A stretch of DNA of 64,000 bases from DASQZJ01 sp035638775 (lineage in GTDB: Bacteria > Pseudomonadota > Gammaproteobacteria > UBA5335 > SLRW01): positions 124,001-188,000 of the forward strand of contig DASQZJ010000012.1 in assembly GCA_035638775.1 (NCBI GenBank). The letters run 5' to 3'. Both the position numbers and the translations under genes were made by a program. This document shows, one piece after another, positions 42,696-51,087 of the stretch (within the stretch, counting starts at the first letter, position 1; the number at the start of each line of letters is the position of its first letter). The notes under the pieces were generated by a model. It was not told the DNA's origin. It ran no database searches and worked only from the letters and a program-made list of their open reading frames with translations.

Positions 42696-44423
42696 TCAGA
42701 CCGGCTCGAGGTGCTCCACGATCAGCTGCAGCCGCTCCCGGCCGCGGAAGGCATTGACGTCCACCCGGTAGGCAGCGCGCACGCGGCAGCGCTCCGCGGG
42801 CAGGCCGGTCTCGGCCTGGTTGAAGGCAATGGCCTCGAGCGCCCGGCTGCCGTCGCCGGCGTCCAGGCTCAGCTTGAGATGCCGCTCGCCCACGATGCGA
42901 CGCTCCAGCACCTCGAACTCACCGTCGAAGACCGGCTCCGGGAACCCCTGTCCCCAGGGACCGCCGTCGCGCAGCAGATGTGCCGTCTCCAGCGTAAGCT
43001 CCTCGGGCGCGAGCTCCCCGTCGCTGTGGATCACGCCCTCCAGCGCGTCCTCGTCGAGCCAGCGGCGGGCCTCCTCGTCGAAGGCCCGGGCGAAGTCCTC
43101 GTAGCATGGCTCCGGGAGGCTCAGCCCGGCCGCCATGGCGTGCCCGCCGAAGCGCCCCACCAGCCCCGGATGGCGCGTGGCAACCGCGTCGATGACGTCC
43201 CGCATGTGCATTCCCGCAACCGACCGCGCGGAGCCCTTGAGCTCGCCCTCGCCGCTGCGGGCGAAGGCGATCACGGGGCGGTGCAGCCGTTCCTTGACCC
43301 GGGAGGCGAGGATCCCTACCACGCCTTGGTGCCAGGCCGGATCGTACAGGCACAGGCCGACCGGCAGCCCGCTGTCATCCAGCCGCATCCCTTCCAGGTA
43401 GGCATGCGCCTCCTGCCCCATGCGCCCCTCGATTTCCCGCCGCTCCCGGTTGAGCGCATCCAGGCGCCCGGCCAGCTGCGCCGCACGCCCCGGGGCATCG
43501 GTGCACAGGCATTCGATGCCGAGCGACATGTCCTCCAGCCGCCCGGCCGCATTGAGCCGTGGTCCGGCGGCGAAGGCCAGGTCGGCGGCCACGGCGCGGG
43601 CGGGGTCCCGGTCACCCGCCCGCAGCAGCTCCAGGACCCCGGGACACGCCCGGCCCGCACGAATCCGGCGCAGCCCCTGGCTGACCAGCACGCGGTTGTT
43701 GCGATCCAGCGGCACCACGTCCGCCACGGTGCCCAGCGCGACCAGGTCGAGCAGATCGGCCATGTTGGGGGCCGCCCGCCGGCCGCCGTCCAGCCACCCG
43801 TCCCGTTGCAGACGCGCGCGCAGCGCCAGCATCACGTAGAAAATGACCCCCACCCCCGCAAGGTGCTTGCTGGGGAAGGCATCGCCGGGCAGGTTCGGGT
43901 TCACCATCGCGTCGGCCGCCGGCAGGATTTCGCCGGGCAGGTGGTGGTCGGTAACCACCACCCGGATGCCGTGCTCCCGGGCGGCCGCGACACCGGCAAC
44001 GCTGGACACGCCGTTGTCCACCGTGACGATCACGTCGGGGCATTCGCGTGCCGCCACCGCGACGATCTCCGGGCTGAGACCGTAGCCGTACTCGAAGCGG
44101 TTGGGGACCAGGTAGCCCGCCCGCTCCAGCCCCATCGCCCGCAGGGCGCGCAGCGCCACGGCGCTGCTGGTGGCACCGTCGGCATCGAAATCGCCCACGA
44201 TCAGCACCCGCTGCCCGCCGGTCACGGCCGCCGCGAGCAAGTCGACCGCGGCCTCGAGGCCGCCCAGGCTGCGCATGTGGTGGAGACCCTCGAGGCGGTG
44301 CTCGAGCTCTTTCGCATCGCCGATGCCACGGGCCGCGTAGATCCGCCGCAGCACCGCCGGCATGTCGGCGGGCAGGGATCCCGGGTCGCCGCCGGACCGA
44401 CGCCGGATCCGGATTCCGCTCAC
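42696..44423 (-). CDS. recJ: Single-stranded-DNA-specific exonuclease RecJ
   Basis: 5'-3' exonuclease in recombination, base excision and mismatch repair. DHH-family motifs: VGDFDADGATSS (motif I), VTVDNGVSS, VTDHHLPG (motif III, DHH), LVALGTVADVVPL, and in the second domain GRFGGHAMAAGLSL. 575 residues, the normal size. The GTG start forms a GTGA overlap with the upstream RpfE-like gene; longer in-frame sequence is within that gene. Confidence 0.96.
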   Translation of the reverse strand: MSGIRIRRRSGGDPGSLPADMPAVLRRIYAARGIGDAKELEHRLEGLHHMRSLGGLEAAVDLLAAAVTGGQRVLIVGDFDADGATSSAVALRALRAMGLERAGYLVPNRFEYGYGLSPEIVAVAARECPDVIVTVDNGVSSVAGVAAAREHGIRVVVTDHHLPGEILPAADAMVNPNLPGDAFPSKHLAGVGVIFYVMLALRARLQRDGWLDGGRRAAPNMADLLDLVALGTVADVVPLDRNNRVLVSQGLRRIRAGRACPGVLELLRAGDRDPARAVAADLAFAAGPRLNAAGRLEDMSLGIECLCTDAPGRAAQLAGRLDALNRERREIEGRMGQEAHAYLEGMRLDDSGLPVGLCLYDPAWHQGVVGILASRVKERLHRPVIAFARSGEGELKGSARSVAGMHMRDVIDAVATRHPGLVGRFGGHAMAAGLSLPEPCYEDFARAFDEEARRWLDEDALEGVIHSDGELAPEELTLETAHLLRDGGPWGQGFPEPVFDGEFEVLERRIVGERHLKLSLDAGDGSRALEAIAFNQAETGLPAERCRVRAAYRVDVNAFRGRERLQLIVEHLEPV

Positions 44424-45451
44424 GTGGCGCCCGCCAGGCGGACAAGGCTGCGCCGGGGCCGCCACAGGCGCCACCGGTCGACCCGCCCGGCGCGGTAGAC
44501 CCGGCCGTTGAGCGGCAGCAGGTGCAGGCGCGCGAGGTGTCCCCGCCGCAGTGCGTGCCGCAACGGTTCGAACCAGGCGCGGTCGAGTCCCTGCAGCACC
44601 TCCATCCATTCGCCCGGGTCGCCGTACTGGATCACCCGCCAAGCCTGCTCCAGCATCACCAGCTCGGGTCCGTTGCCGCCGGCACCGAGCACCGGACCGG
44701 CGCCCTCCGGCACGCTCCGCGCCGGCACCCGGGACCGGACGGCGAGGCCTCCGGCCAGCGGATCGTCACTCCAGAGCGCGTGCCACCGGTGCGCCCCGGG
44801 CGCGGGATCGTGCCCCTCGCCCCAGAGCCACAGCGAGTTCGCAGGCGGCCGGCCGGTCCGCTCGCGCTCCCGGTTGACGTGATGATCCGTGAGCACCATC
44901 TGCAGCTCCGTAAGCAGGCCTCGCAGCCGGGCACCGTCCTCGCCAGTCGGCATCAGGGAGGAGAGATCCACGCCACGGGCCTCCGAAAGCGGCCGGGTAC
45001 GCGCCCGCGGCAGCTTCCCGAGGTGCAGATACCAGCGATGGGGGACCGGTGCGCTCAGGCGCGCTCCATCCGCGTCCAGCAGTTCGTTGCAGGCGGCCAC
45101 GAGCGCGTCGGCTTCCTCCCGCTCCAGTCCCAGCCCGGCCGCGTCGAACTGCATCAGGGCGCCGGTGGCGGCGCGCATGTAGACGGGGTCGGCGCGCAGC
45201 AACGGGCCTTCCGGCCAGTGGCCGGTGTCGCCCAGGTAGCTCGTGGCGGCCGCGCCGGCACCGCCGGGATCACAACCGAAGAGCTGCAGCAGGGCCTGCT
45301 CCGGGCCCCGGGGCGGGAAGCGCCGCGCCGGCGCACGGCCGAGCAGCCCCTCGAGCCCCGGCAGCCGCTCGCCGGGCACCAGCTGATCGGCCGGCACGCC
45401 CGGCAGCGGACCGAACAGGCCCGGCACCAGCAGGGTGAGCTCACGTCGCAT
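44420..45451 (-). CDS. RpfE-like conserved protein upstream of recJ
   Basis: A 343-residue soluble protein without a recognised catalytic fold from motifs alone. It resembles proteins found before recJ in beta- and gammaproteobacteria, labelled RpfE in Xanthomonas or loosely phosphoglycerate-mutase-like. The landmark is NSLWLWGEG near the middle, with RADPVYMRAATGALMQFDA and LPHRWYL-like sequence (PHRWYLHLG) before it. The N-terminus (ELTLLVPGLFGP) is hydrophobic but not a clear signal peptide. Translation of recJ is coupled to it (GTGA). In Xanthomonas the gene lies in the rpf cell-signalling cluster near recJ, prfB and lysS, and the same neighbours occur here. Function unknown. Confidence 0.72.
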   Translation of the reverse strand: MRRELTLLVPGLFGPLPGVPADQLVPGERLPGLEGLLGRAPARRFPPRGPEQALLQLFGCDPGGAGAAATSYLGDTGHWPEGPLLRADPVYMRAATGALMQFDAAGLGLEREEADALVAACNELLDADGARLSAPVPHRWYLHLGKLPRARTRPLSEARGVDLSSLMPTGEDGARLRGLLTELQMVLTDHHVNRERERTGRPPANSLWLWGEGHDPAPGAHRWHALWSDDPLAGGLAVRSRVPARSVPEGAGPVLGAGGNGPELVMLEQAWRVIQYGDPGEWMEVLQGLDRAWFEPLRHALRRGHLARLHLLPLNGRVYRAGRVDRWRLWRPRRSLVRLAGAT

Positions 45452-45548
45452 GCAATCGGTGCCTCCTGCTTGCGGCGCCGCCGCTATCGCCGTGCCGCGA
45501 CGCCGGCAGCGGAAACGACGGGCGCGGCCCCGGGCGTCCGGTCGGCGG

Positions 45549-46691
45549 TCACTCCAGGCGCCCGAGGATTTCCCGCTTGACCGCTTCGAGGTCGGCGTCG
45601 ATGTCCCGGATCGAGCCGCGGCACTGCTCGATCGCGATATCCGGATCCTTCAGGCCGTGACCGGTGAGGGTGCAGACCACCGTGCTGCCCTCGGGAATGC
45701 GTCCCTCGCGGATGTCCCGCAGGGCACCCGCCAGCGATGCCGCGGAGGCGGGCTCGCAGAAGATCCCCTCGCGGCTGCTGAGCATCTTCTGGGCCGCGAG
45801 GATCTCCTCGTCGGAGAACTCCGCGAACCAGCCGCCGGACTCCTCGCGCACCTTCCACGCCTGGGTCCAGCTTTGCGGATGCCCGATCCGGATCGCGGTG
45901 GCCACCGTTTCCGGCTGGTCGACCATCGCGCCGCGCAGGAACGGTGCGCTGCCGTTCGCCTGGTAGCCGAGCATCACGGGCCGACGCGAGACCATCGGCG
46001 ACTCCAGGAATCGGCAGTCGCCGCCGCAGAAGGTGCAGGCCTCGGTGGTCGCCGCGCCCGGCTCCGTGCAGCACTCCGAGTAGCCGATCCAGTGGGCAGT
46101 GATGTTGCCCGCGTTGCCCACCGGCAGGCAGTGGTAGTCCGGGGCCCCGCCGAGTTCCTCGACGATCTCGAAAGCCGCCGTCTTCTGCCCCTGGAGACGA
46201 TACGGATTGATCGAGTTCACGATGGTCACCGGCGCTTCCGTGGCCACTTCCTTGACCAGCCGCATGCCGTCGTCGAAGTTGCCCCGGATCTGCAGCACCA
46301 CGGCCCCGTGCATCATGGCCTGGGCGAGCTTGCCCATGGCGATCTTGCCGTCCGGGATCAGCACGAACGCGATCAGCCCCGCCCGGGCGGCGTAGGCCGC
46401 CGCGGAGGCCGAGGTGTTGCCGGTGGACGCGCAGATGATCGCCTTGCTGCCCTCCTCCACGGCGCGGGTCACCGCAACCGTCATGCCCCGGTCCTTGAAC
46501 GAGCCGGTCGGATTCAGTCCCTCGAACTTGACGTAAAGGTCCACCTCGCGCCCGACGTCGCGCGGGATGTTGCGCAGACGGATCAGTGGGGTGTCGCCCT
46601 CTCCCAGGCTGACCGGCACGGTGCCGTCGCCGATGGGCAGACGCGCGCGATAGCGCTCGATGAGTCCGGTGTAACGGCTGCGCGGCGGCAT
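45549..46691 (-). CDS. thrC: Threonine synthase with cysteine-rich insert
   Basis: PLP enzyme converting O-phosphohomoserine to threonine. PLP lysine in NPTGSFKDRGM (Lys66), ASTGNTSASAAAYAARAG and VGNAGNITAHWIGYSE (about 191-206) are all family marks. Immediately after, where related enzymes have a short basic segment, this protein has a stretch with five cysteines (207, 208, 219, 222, 226) in the pattern CC-x10-C-x2-C-x3-C. This could bind a metal or an iron-sulphur cluster, or form redox-active disulphides; there is no direct evidence. 380 residues. It follows hom by 36 bases. Confidence 0.93.
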   Translation of the reverse strand: MPPRSRYTGLIERYRARLPIGDGTVPVSLGEGDTPLIRLRNIPRDVGREVDLYVKFEGLNPTGSFKDRGMTVAVTRAVEEGSKAIICASTGNTSASAAAYAARAGLIAFVLIPDGKIAMGKLAQAMMHGAVVLQIRGNFDDGMRLVKEVATEAPVTIVNSINPYRLQGQKTAAFEIVEELGGAPDYHCLPVGNAGNITAHWIGYSECCTEPGAATTEACTFCGGDCRFLESPMVSRRPVMLGYQANGSAPFLRGAMVDQPETVATAIRIGHPQSWTQAWKVREESGGWFAEFSDEEILAAQKMLSSREGIFCEPASAASLAGALRDIREGRIPEGSTVVCTLTGHGLKDPDIAIEQCRGSIRDIDADLEAVKREILGRLE

Positions 46692-46727
46692 GGGAATCCT
46701 CTGTGAACGGGGTGGCCGGAGTGCCCT

Positions 46728-48044
46728 TCAGGCGTCGAAGTGTTCCAGCCGGATGCGGGTGATTTTGCCACGAACGGCGTCCAGGCGTGCAATGCGGCGC
46801 AGCGCCTCGTTCATCTGGCGTTCCTGGATGCGGTAGGTCAGCATGATGATCGGCACGCTGTCCTGGTCCGGCTCCGGCTCCTTCTGCAGGATCGCCTCCA
46901 GGCTGATGCCCAGGTCCGCCAGGATCCGCGTGATGTCTGCCATGACCCCGGGGCTGTCCTCCACCGGCAGGCGCAGGTAGTAGGCCGTGGTGATCGCCTC
47001 CATCGGCAGGACCGGTTCCTGCTCGGAGATCGTCTCCGCCCGGAAGGCGAGATCCGGCACCCGGTTCGCCACCTCCACGTGCAGCGAGCGGACCTGGTCC
47101 AGCACGTCCGCGACCACGGCCGAGGCCGTGGGTTCCGCGCCCGCGCCCGCCCCGAAGTACATGGTGTGCCCGACCGCGTCGCCGTATACCAGGATCGCGT
47201 TCATCACGCCGTCGACGTTGGCGATCAACCGCCGCCGGGGCATCAGCGTCGGATGCACCCTCAGCTCGATGCCGTCCTCCGTGCGCTGTGCGATCGCCAG
47301 GTGCTTGATGCTGTAGCCGAGCTCCTCGGCGTACGCGATGTCCTCGCGCCCGATGCCGCTGATGCCCTCGGTGTAGACCCGGTCGAACTGCAGCGGGATG
47401 CCGAAGGAGATGGAAGCCAGGATGGTCAGCTTGTGGGCGGCGTCGATCCCCTCGACGTCGAAGGTGGGATCGGCCTCGGCATAGCCCAGGCGCTGGGCGT
47501 CGGCGAGCGCGGCCTCGAAGGACGCGCCCTCGTCGCGCATCTGGGTCAGGATAAAGTTGGCCGTGCCGTTGACGATGCCGGCGACCCACTGGATCCGGTT
47601 GCCCGCAAGGCTCTCGCGGATCGCCTTGATGATCGGGATCCCGCCCGCCACCGCGGCCTCGTAGCTCACCATTACCCCGCGGCGGTGCGCCGCCTCGAAG
47701 ATCTCGTTGCCGTACTTCGCGATCAGCGCCTTGTTCGCGGTGACCACGTGCTTGCCGGCCTCGATGGCGGCGAGCACCAGCTCCCGGGCGGGCTCGTAGC
47801 CGCCCATCAGCTCCAGCACGATCGCGATCTGCGGGTCGCGGACGACCTGATAGGGGTCCCGGGTCAGCTCGATCCCCGAGATGTCGCAGTCCCGGTGACG
47901 GGTGAGATCCTTGACGCAGGCGCGGGTCACCACCACGCGACGCCCCAGCCGCCGGCGGATTTCCCCCGCGCTGCTGCTCAGCAGATTGACCGTGCCGCTT
48001 CCCACGGTCCCCAGCCCGAGCAGGCCGATCTTCACCTCTTCCAA
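46728..48044 (-). CDS. hom: Homoserine dehydrogenase with ACT domain
   Basis: Reduces aspartate semialdehyde to homoserine. The N-terminal NAD(P)-binding motif GLLGLGTVGSGT is followed by ELMGGYEPA, VVTANKALIA and the catalytic region GIVNGTANFILTQM, with DPTFDVEGIDAAHKL. The C-terminal ACT domain (YYLRLPVEDSPGVMADITRILADLGISLEAILQKEP) allows feedback by threonine. 438 residues. The start is TTG at 48044, with AGGAG seven bases upstream; no ATG is available before the Rossmann motif. Order alaC-hom-thrC. Confidence 0.95.
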   Translation of the reverse strand: MEEVKIGLLGLGTVGSGTVNLLSSSAGEIRRRLGRRVVVTRACVKDLTRHRDCDISGIELTRDPYQVVRDPQIAIVLELMGGYEPARELVLAAIEAGKHVVTANKALIAKYGNEIFEAAHRRGVMVSYEAAVAGGIPIIKAIRESLAGNRIQWVAGIVNGTANFILTQMRDEGASFEAALADAQRLGYAEADPTFDVEGIDAAHKLTILASISFGIPLQFDRVYTEGISGIGREDIAYAEELGYSIKHLAIAQRTEDGIELRVHPTLMPRRRLIANVDGVMNAILVYGDAVGHTMYFGAGAGAEPTASAVVADVLDQVRSLHVEVANRVPDLAFRAETISEQEPVLPMEAITTAYYLRLPVEDSPGVMADITRILADLGISLEAILQKEPEPDQDSVPIIMLTYRIQERQMNEALRRIARLDAVRGKITRIRLEHFDA

Positions 48045-48069
48045 GTGCAGGCTCCTGGCAGTCGACGAT

Positions 48070-49248
48070 TCAGTGGTTTCGCAGCATGCGCTTGATCCCG
48101 CGTATGGCCTGCCGGGTGCGGTGCTCGTTCTCGATCAGGCTGAACCGGACGTGATCATCCCCGTACTGGCCGAACCCGATGCCTGGCGACACCGCCACCC
48201 GGGCCTCCCGCAGCAGCAGCTTGCTGAACTCCAGTGAGCCCATTTCGCGGAAAGGCTCCGGCACCGGCGCCCACACGAACATCGTAGCCCTGGGCCGTTG
48301 CACTTCCCACCCGGCGCGGGCCAGGCCGTCGCACAGCACGTCCCGGCGCCGGCGGTAGGTCTCGCGGATCCGGTCGACGCAGTCCTGGGGGCCCTCCAGG
48401 GCGGAAATGGCGGCCACCTGGACCGGGGTGAAGATGCCGTAGTCCAGATAGGACTTCATGCGCGCCAGCGCCCCGATCAGCTGCTCGTTGCCACACAGGA
48501 ATCCGACCCGCCAGCCGGGCATGTTGTAGCTCTTGGACAGGGTGTAGGACTCCACCGCCACCTCGGCCGCACCGGGCACCTGCAGGATCGACGGCGCGAC
48601 GTAGCCGTCGAAGCACAGGTCGGCGTAGGCCAGATCGTGAATCACCCAGATCTCGTGCTCGCGGGCGATGTCCACCACCTTGCGGAAGAACTCGAGATCG
48701 ACGCAATGCGCTGTCGGATTGGCGGGAAAGTTCAGCACCAGCATCTTGGGCATCGGCCAGGAGTCGCGGATCGCCTTCTCGAGCTCGGCGAAGAAATCCC
48801 CGCCGGGCACCATGGGCACGTGCCGGATGTCCGCGCCGGCGATGACGAAGCCATAGGGGTGCACCGGGTATGCCGGGTTCGGCACCAGCACGGCATCGCC
48901 GGGACCGACGGTTGCCAGGGCCAGATGCGCGAGCCCCTCCTTCGAGCCGATGGTCACGATGGCCTGGCTCTCGGGGTCGAGCTCCACGTCGTAGCGGCTT
49001 CGGTACCAGTTGCAGATGGCGCGCCGCAGGCGCTTGATTCCCCGGGACTGCGAGTAGCGGTGCGTGTCCCCGCGCTGGGCGGCCTCGACCAGCTTGTCGA
49101 CGATGTGCTGCGGCGTGGGCTGGTCCGGGTTGCCCATGCCGAAATCGACGATGTCCTCGCCTCGCGCGCGCGCCGCGGCCTTGAGCTCATTGACGATGTT
49201 GAAGACGTACGGAGGCAGGCGCTTGATGCGTGGGAATTCTTCTATCAA
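48070..49248 (-). CDS. alaC: AlaC-like aminotransferase (class I/II)
   Basis: PLP aminotransferase of the group that includes Escherichia coli AlaC, which makes alanine from pyruvate and glutamate. The start IEEFPRIKRLPPYVFNIVNEL is the AlaC hallmark. Visible: DFGMGNPDQPTP, SKEGLAHL, NFPANPTAHCVD, IHDLAYADLCFDGY and the PLP lysine in SYTLSKSYNMPGWRVGF. 392 residues. The codon used is TTG at 49248; the conserved N-terminus leaves no later alternative. It precedes hom by 25 bases, so synthesis of alanine and of threonine may be co-expressed. Confidence 0.9.
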   Translation of the reverse strand: MIEEFPRIKRLPPYVFNIVNELKAAARARGEDIVDFGMGNPDQPTPQHIVDKLVEAAQRGDTHRYSQSRGIKRLRRAICNWYRSRYDVELDPESQAIVTIGSKEGLAHLALATVGPGDAVLVPNPAYPVHPYGFVIAGADIRHVPMVPGGDFFAELEKAIRDSWPMPKMLVLNFPANPTAHCVDLEFFRKVVDIAREHEIWVIHDLAYADLCFDGYVAPSILQVPGAAEVAVESYTLSKSYNMPGWRVGFLCGNEQLIGALARMKSYLDYGIFTPVQVAAISALEGPQDCVDRIRETYRRRRDVLCDGLARAGWEVQRPRATMFVWAPVPEPFREMGSLEFSKLLLREARVAVSPGIGFGQYGDDHVRFSLIENEHRTRQAIRGIKRMLRNH

Positions 49249-49518
49249 TTCGGTCTACTCGATCGCTGTGCTGCGGTCGCCGGGCGCGCTTGCCGGTGCC
49301 GCCCCGGCCCGTTCCGACCCGCCGGACGCCGGCGCGGAATTCCCGGCGCGCGACTGCCGCGGGTTTCGCGCCGGCGACGCGCGGGCGTCCCGGTGCCGCA
49401 GCGCCTCCCGCATCATCCGGGCGGAAACCGGGGAACGTACCCAGTCGGAACTCCGCTGTCAATCGCCTCCGGCCGGGCCGCTTGTACCGCCGGCCCCACT
49501 TCCACTATCTTGGCGGAC

Positions 49519-49899
49519 ATGAAGATAGAGCAGGATCTGCCTCTCCACGGCAACTACATTCGCGGCTACGCGCCCGGCGAGGTGCGCATCAACGATACCG
49601 CCTACCACAGGAGCCTGATCGTCACCCCGGAAAGCGTGGTCGGGGACTGGCGCCCGGCAAGCTTCGAGGACCTGCTGGCCGAGGACATGCAGCGCGTGGC
49701 GGAGTTCGGCCCCGACGTCGTGGTACTGGGAACGGGCGAGAGCCACCGCTTTCCCCATCCGCGCCTGCTCCGCGCCCTGTACGACCGTCACATCGGGGTC
49801 GAGATCATGGCCACCACCGCGGCCTGCCGGACCTACAACATCCTCGTCGCGGAGGACCGCCCGGTCGCGGCCGCCCTGATCATCACCCCGCGCGACTGA
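49519..49899 (+). CDS. Mth938-like domain protein (DUF498)
   Basis: A 126-residue cytosolic protein of the Mth938-like fold, related to mitochondrial NDUFAF3, which helps assemble respiratory complex I. Motifs are IRGYAPGEVRIND, LIVTPESVVGDW, PDVVVLGTGESHRFP and GVEIMATTAACRTYNILVAEDR. The bacterial function is unestablished. ATG at 49519 with GGCGG just upstream. The gene stands alone on the plus strand between alaC and rpoS. In the 270 bases before it I see no gene; a weak promoter-like pair (TTGTAC, TATCTT at 49505-49510) lies very close to the start. Confidence 0.87.
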   Translation: MKIEQDLPLHGNYIRGYAPGEVRINDTAYHRSLIVTPESVVGDWRPASFEDLLAEDMQRVAEFGPDVVVLGTGESHRFPHPRLLRALYDRHIGVEIMATTAACRTYNILVAEDRPVAAALIITPRD

Positions 49900-49973
49900 A
49901 AGCGGCCCGGACGCGCAGATCCGCCCGGCGATGCCGCACACCCGCCGGCCGCGATGCGACGATCGCCTCCCGC

Positions 49974-51008
49974 TCAGGGACTCAGCAGGGCTTCCTGGTT
50001 GAGTCCCTCGGTCTCCATGATGCGCCGCAGGCGGCTGAGGGCGTCGACCTGGATCTGGCGCACGCGCTCCCGGGTCAGCCCGATCTCGCGTCCCACCTGC
50101 TCCAGCGTCTGCTTCTCGAAGCCATGCAGCCCGAAGCGGCGCTCGAGCACCTCGCGCTGCTTCGGGTTCAGCCGCAGCAGCCACCCATCCAGGACCGCCT
50201 GGACGTCGTCGTCCTGCAGCCGCTCGGATGGATCCTGGCCGTTCTCGTCCGGGATCGCATCGAGGATCGCCCGGTCGTCGTCCTTGCTTATGCTGGCATC
50301 GACGGACGCGGTGCGCTCGTTGAGCCCCATGGCCCGCTTGACGTCGTCCACCGGTCGCCTGAGCTGCTGCGCGATTTCCTCGGCGGTCGGGTTGTGGTTG
50401 ACCTTATGCGCGAGCTGCCGCGCCGTGCGCAGGTACACGTTGATCTCCTTGATCACGTGTATCGGCAGGCGAATGGTCCGGGTCTGGTTCATCAGGGCCC
50501 GCTCGATCGTCTGCCGGATCCACCACGTGGCATAGGTGGAGAAGCGATAGCCCAGCTCGGGGTTGAACTTTTCCACGGCATGGATCAGGCCGAGGTTGCC
50601 TTCCTCGATCAGGTCCAGCAGCGGCAGTCCCCGGCTCATGTACCGGCGTGCGATCTTGACCACCAGGCGCAGGTTGCTCTCGATCATCCGGCGCCTCGCC
50701 GCAGCGTCCCCGCGCTGCGCCCGGCGTGCGAACCGGACTTCCTCTTCGGCGGTCAGCAGCGGCGAGAAGCCGATCTCGTTGAGATACAGCCGGGTGGCGT
50801 CCATCTGGACGGCCGGGTCGGGATCCCAGTGCTGCCGGGGGGGGGGAACATCGCCGGTGTCGTCGCTGTCGGCCCGGATGCCGTCATCGACTGCGGTCTC
50901 GGCCGGGGCGAAATCACCGGTGGGTACGGCATCCTCTGCCGGTACCAGAAGAGCTTGGCCATCCAGGACGGGATCCCTGTCCGAATGGGCACGCCATCGC
51001 GCACTCAT
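49974..51008 (-). CDS. rpoS: RNA polymerase sigma factor RpoS
   Basis: Master sigma factor of stationary phase and general stress. The 344-residue protein has region 1.2 (DATRLYLNEIGFSPLLTAEEE), region 2 (NLRLVVKIARRYMSRGLPLLDLIEEGNLGL, FSTYATWWIRQTIERAL), region 3, and region 4 with LERRFGLHGFEKQTLEQVGREIGLTRERVRQIQ. ATG at 51008 with AGGAG 8 bases upstream. The acidic N-terminal 60 residues are variable. Codons 55-58 contain a run of ten C, and one base more or less would abolish the protein. It follows nlpD by 79 bases, the standard order. Confidence 0.97.
   Translation of the reverse strand: MSARWRAHSDRDPVLDGQALLVPAEDAVPTGDFAPAETAVDDGIRADSDDTGDVPPPRQHWDPDPAVQMDATRLYLNEIGFSPLLTAEEEVRFARRAQRGDAAARRRMIESNLRLVVKIARRYMSRGLPLLDLIEEGNLGLIHAVEKFNPELGYRFSTYATWWIRQTIERALMNQTRTIRLPIHVIKEINVYLRTARQLAHKVNHNPTAEEIAQQLRRPVDDVKRAMGLNERTASVDASISKDDDRAILDAIPDENGQDPSERLQDDDVQAVLDGWLLRLNPKQREVLERRFGLHGFEKQTLEQVGREIGLTRERVRQIQVDALSRLRRIMETEGLNQEALLSP
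50837..50846 (-). repeat. C10 homopolymer inside rpoS
   Basis: Ten G on the plus strand, read as ten C in rpoS (GTT, then CCC CCC CCC C..), encode Val-Pro-Pro-Pro-Arg at residues 54-58. In the given sequence the frame is intact. Homopolymers of this length are known slippage sites in other bacteria. Confidence 0.95.
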
Positions 51009-51029
51009 ACCCGCTACTCCTTTGGGGCT

Positions 51030-51049
51030 CATCCCCACATGCCGGGATG
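51030..51049 (-). other. Stem-loop in the rpoS leader
   Basis: CATCCC / GGGATG with an 8-base loop, nine bases upstream of the rpoS ribosome site (AGGAG, 51021-51017). It lies between nlpD and rpoS. In Escherichia coli the rpoS leader is structured and controls translation; whether this small stem does so here is open. Confidence 0.4.
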
Positions 51050-51087
51050 TCTGAGCGGAGACAGGTTCGTCACGGTTGCAGCAGCCG

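Noticed and set aside
49249..49518. A small minus-strand gene upstream of alaC
   Set aside because: The frame at 49187-49462 is Arg/Ala/Gly-rich, overlaps the alaC start and has no conserved motif or ribosome site.
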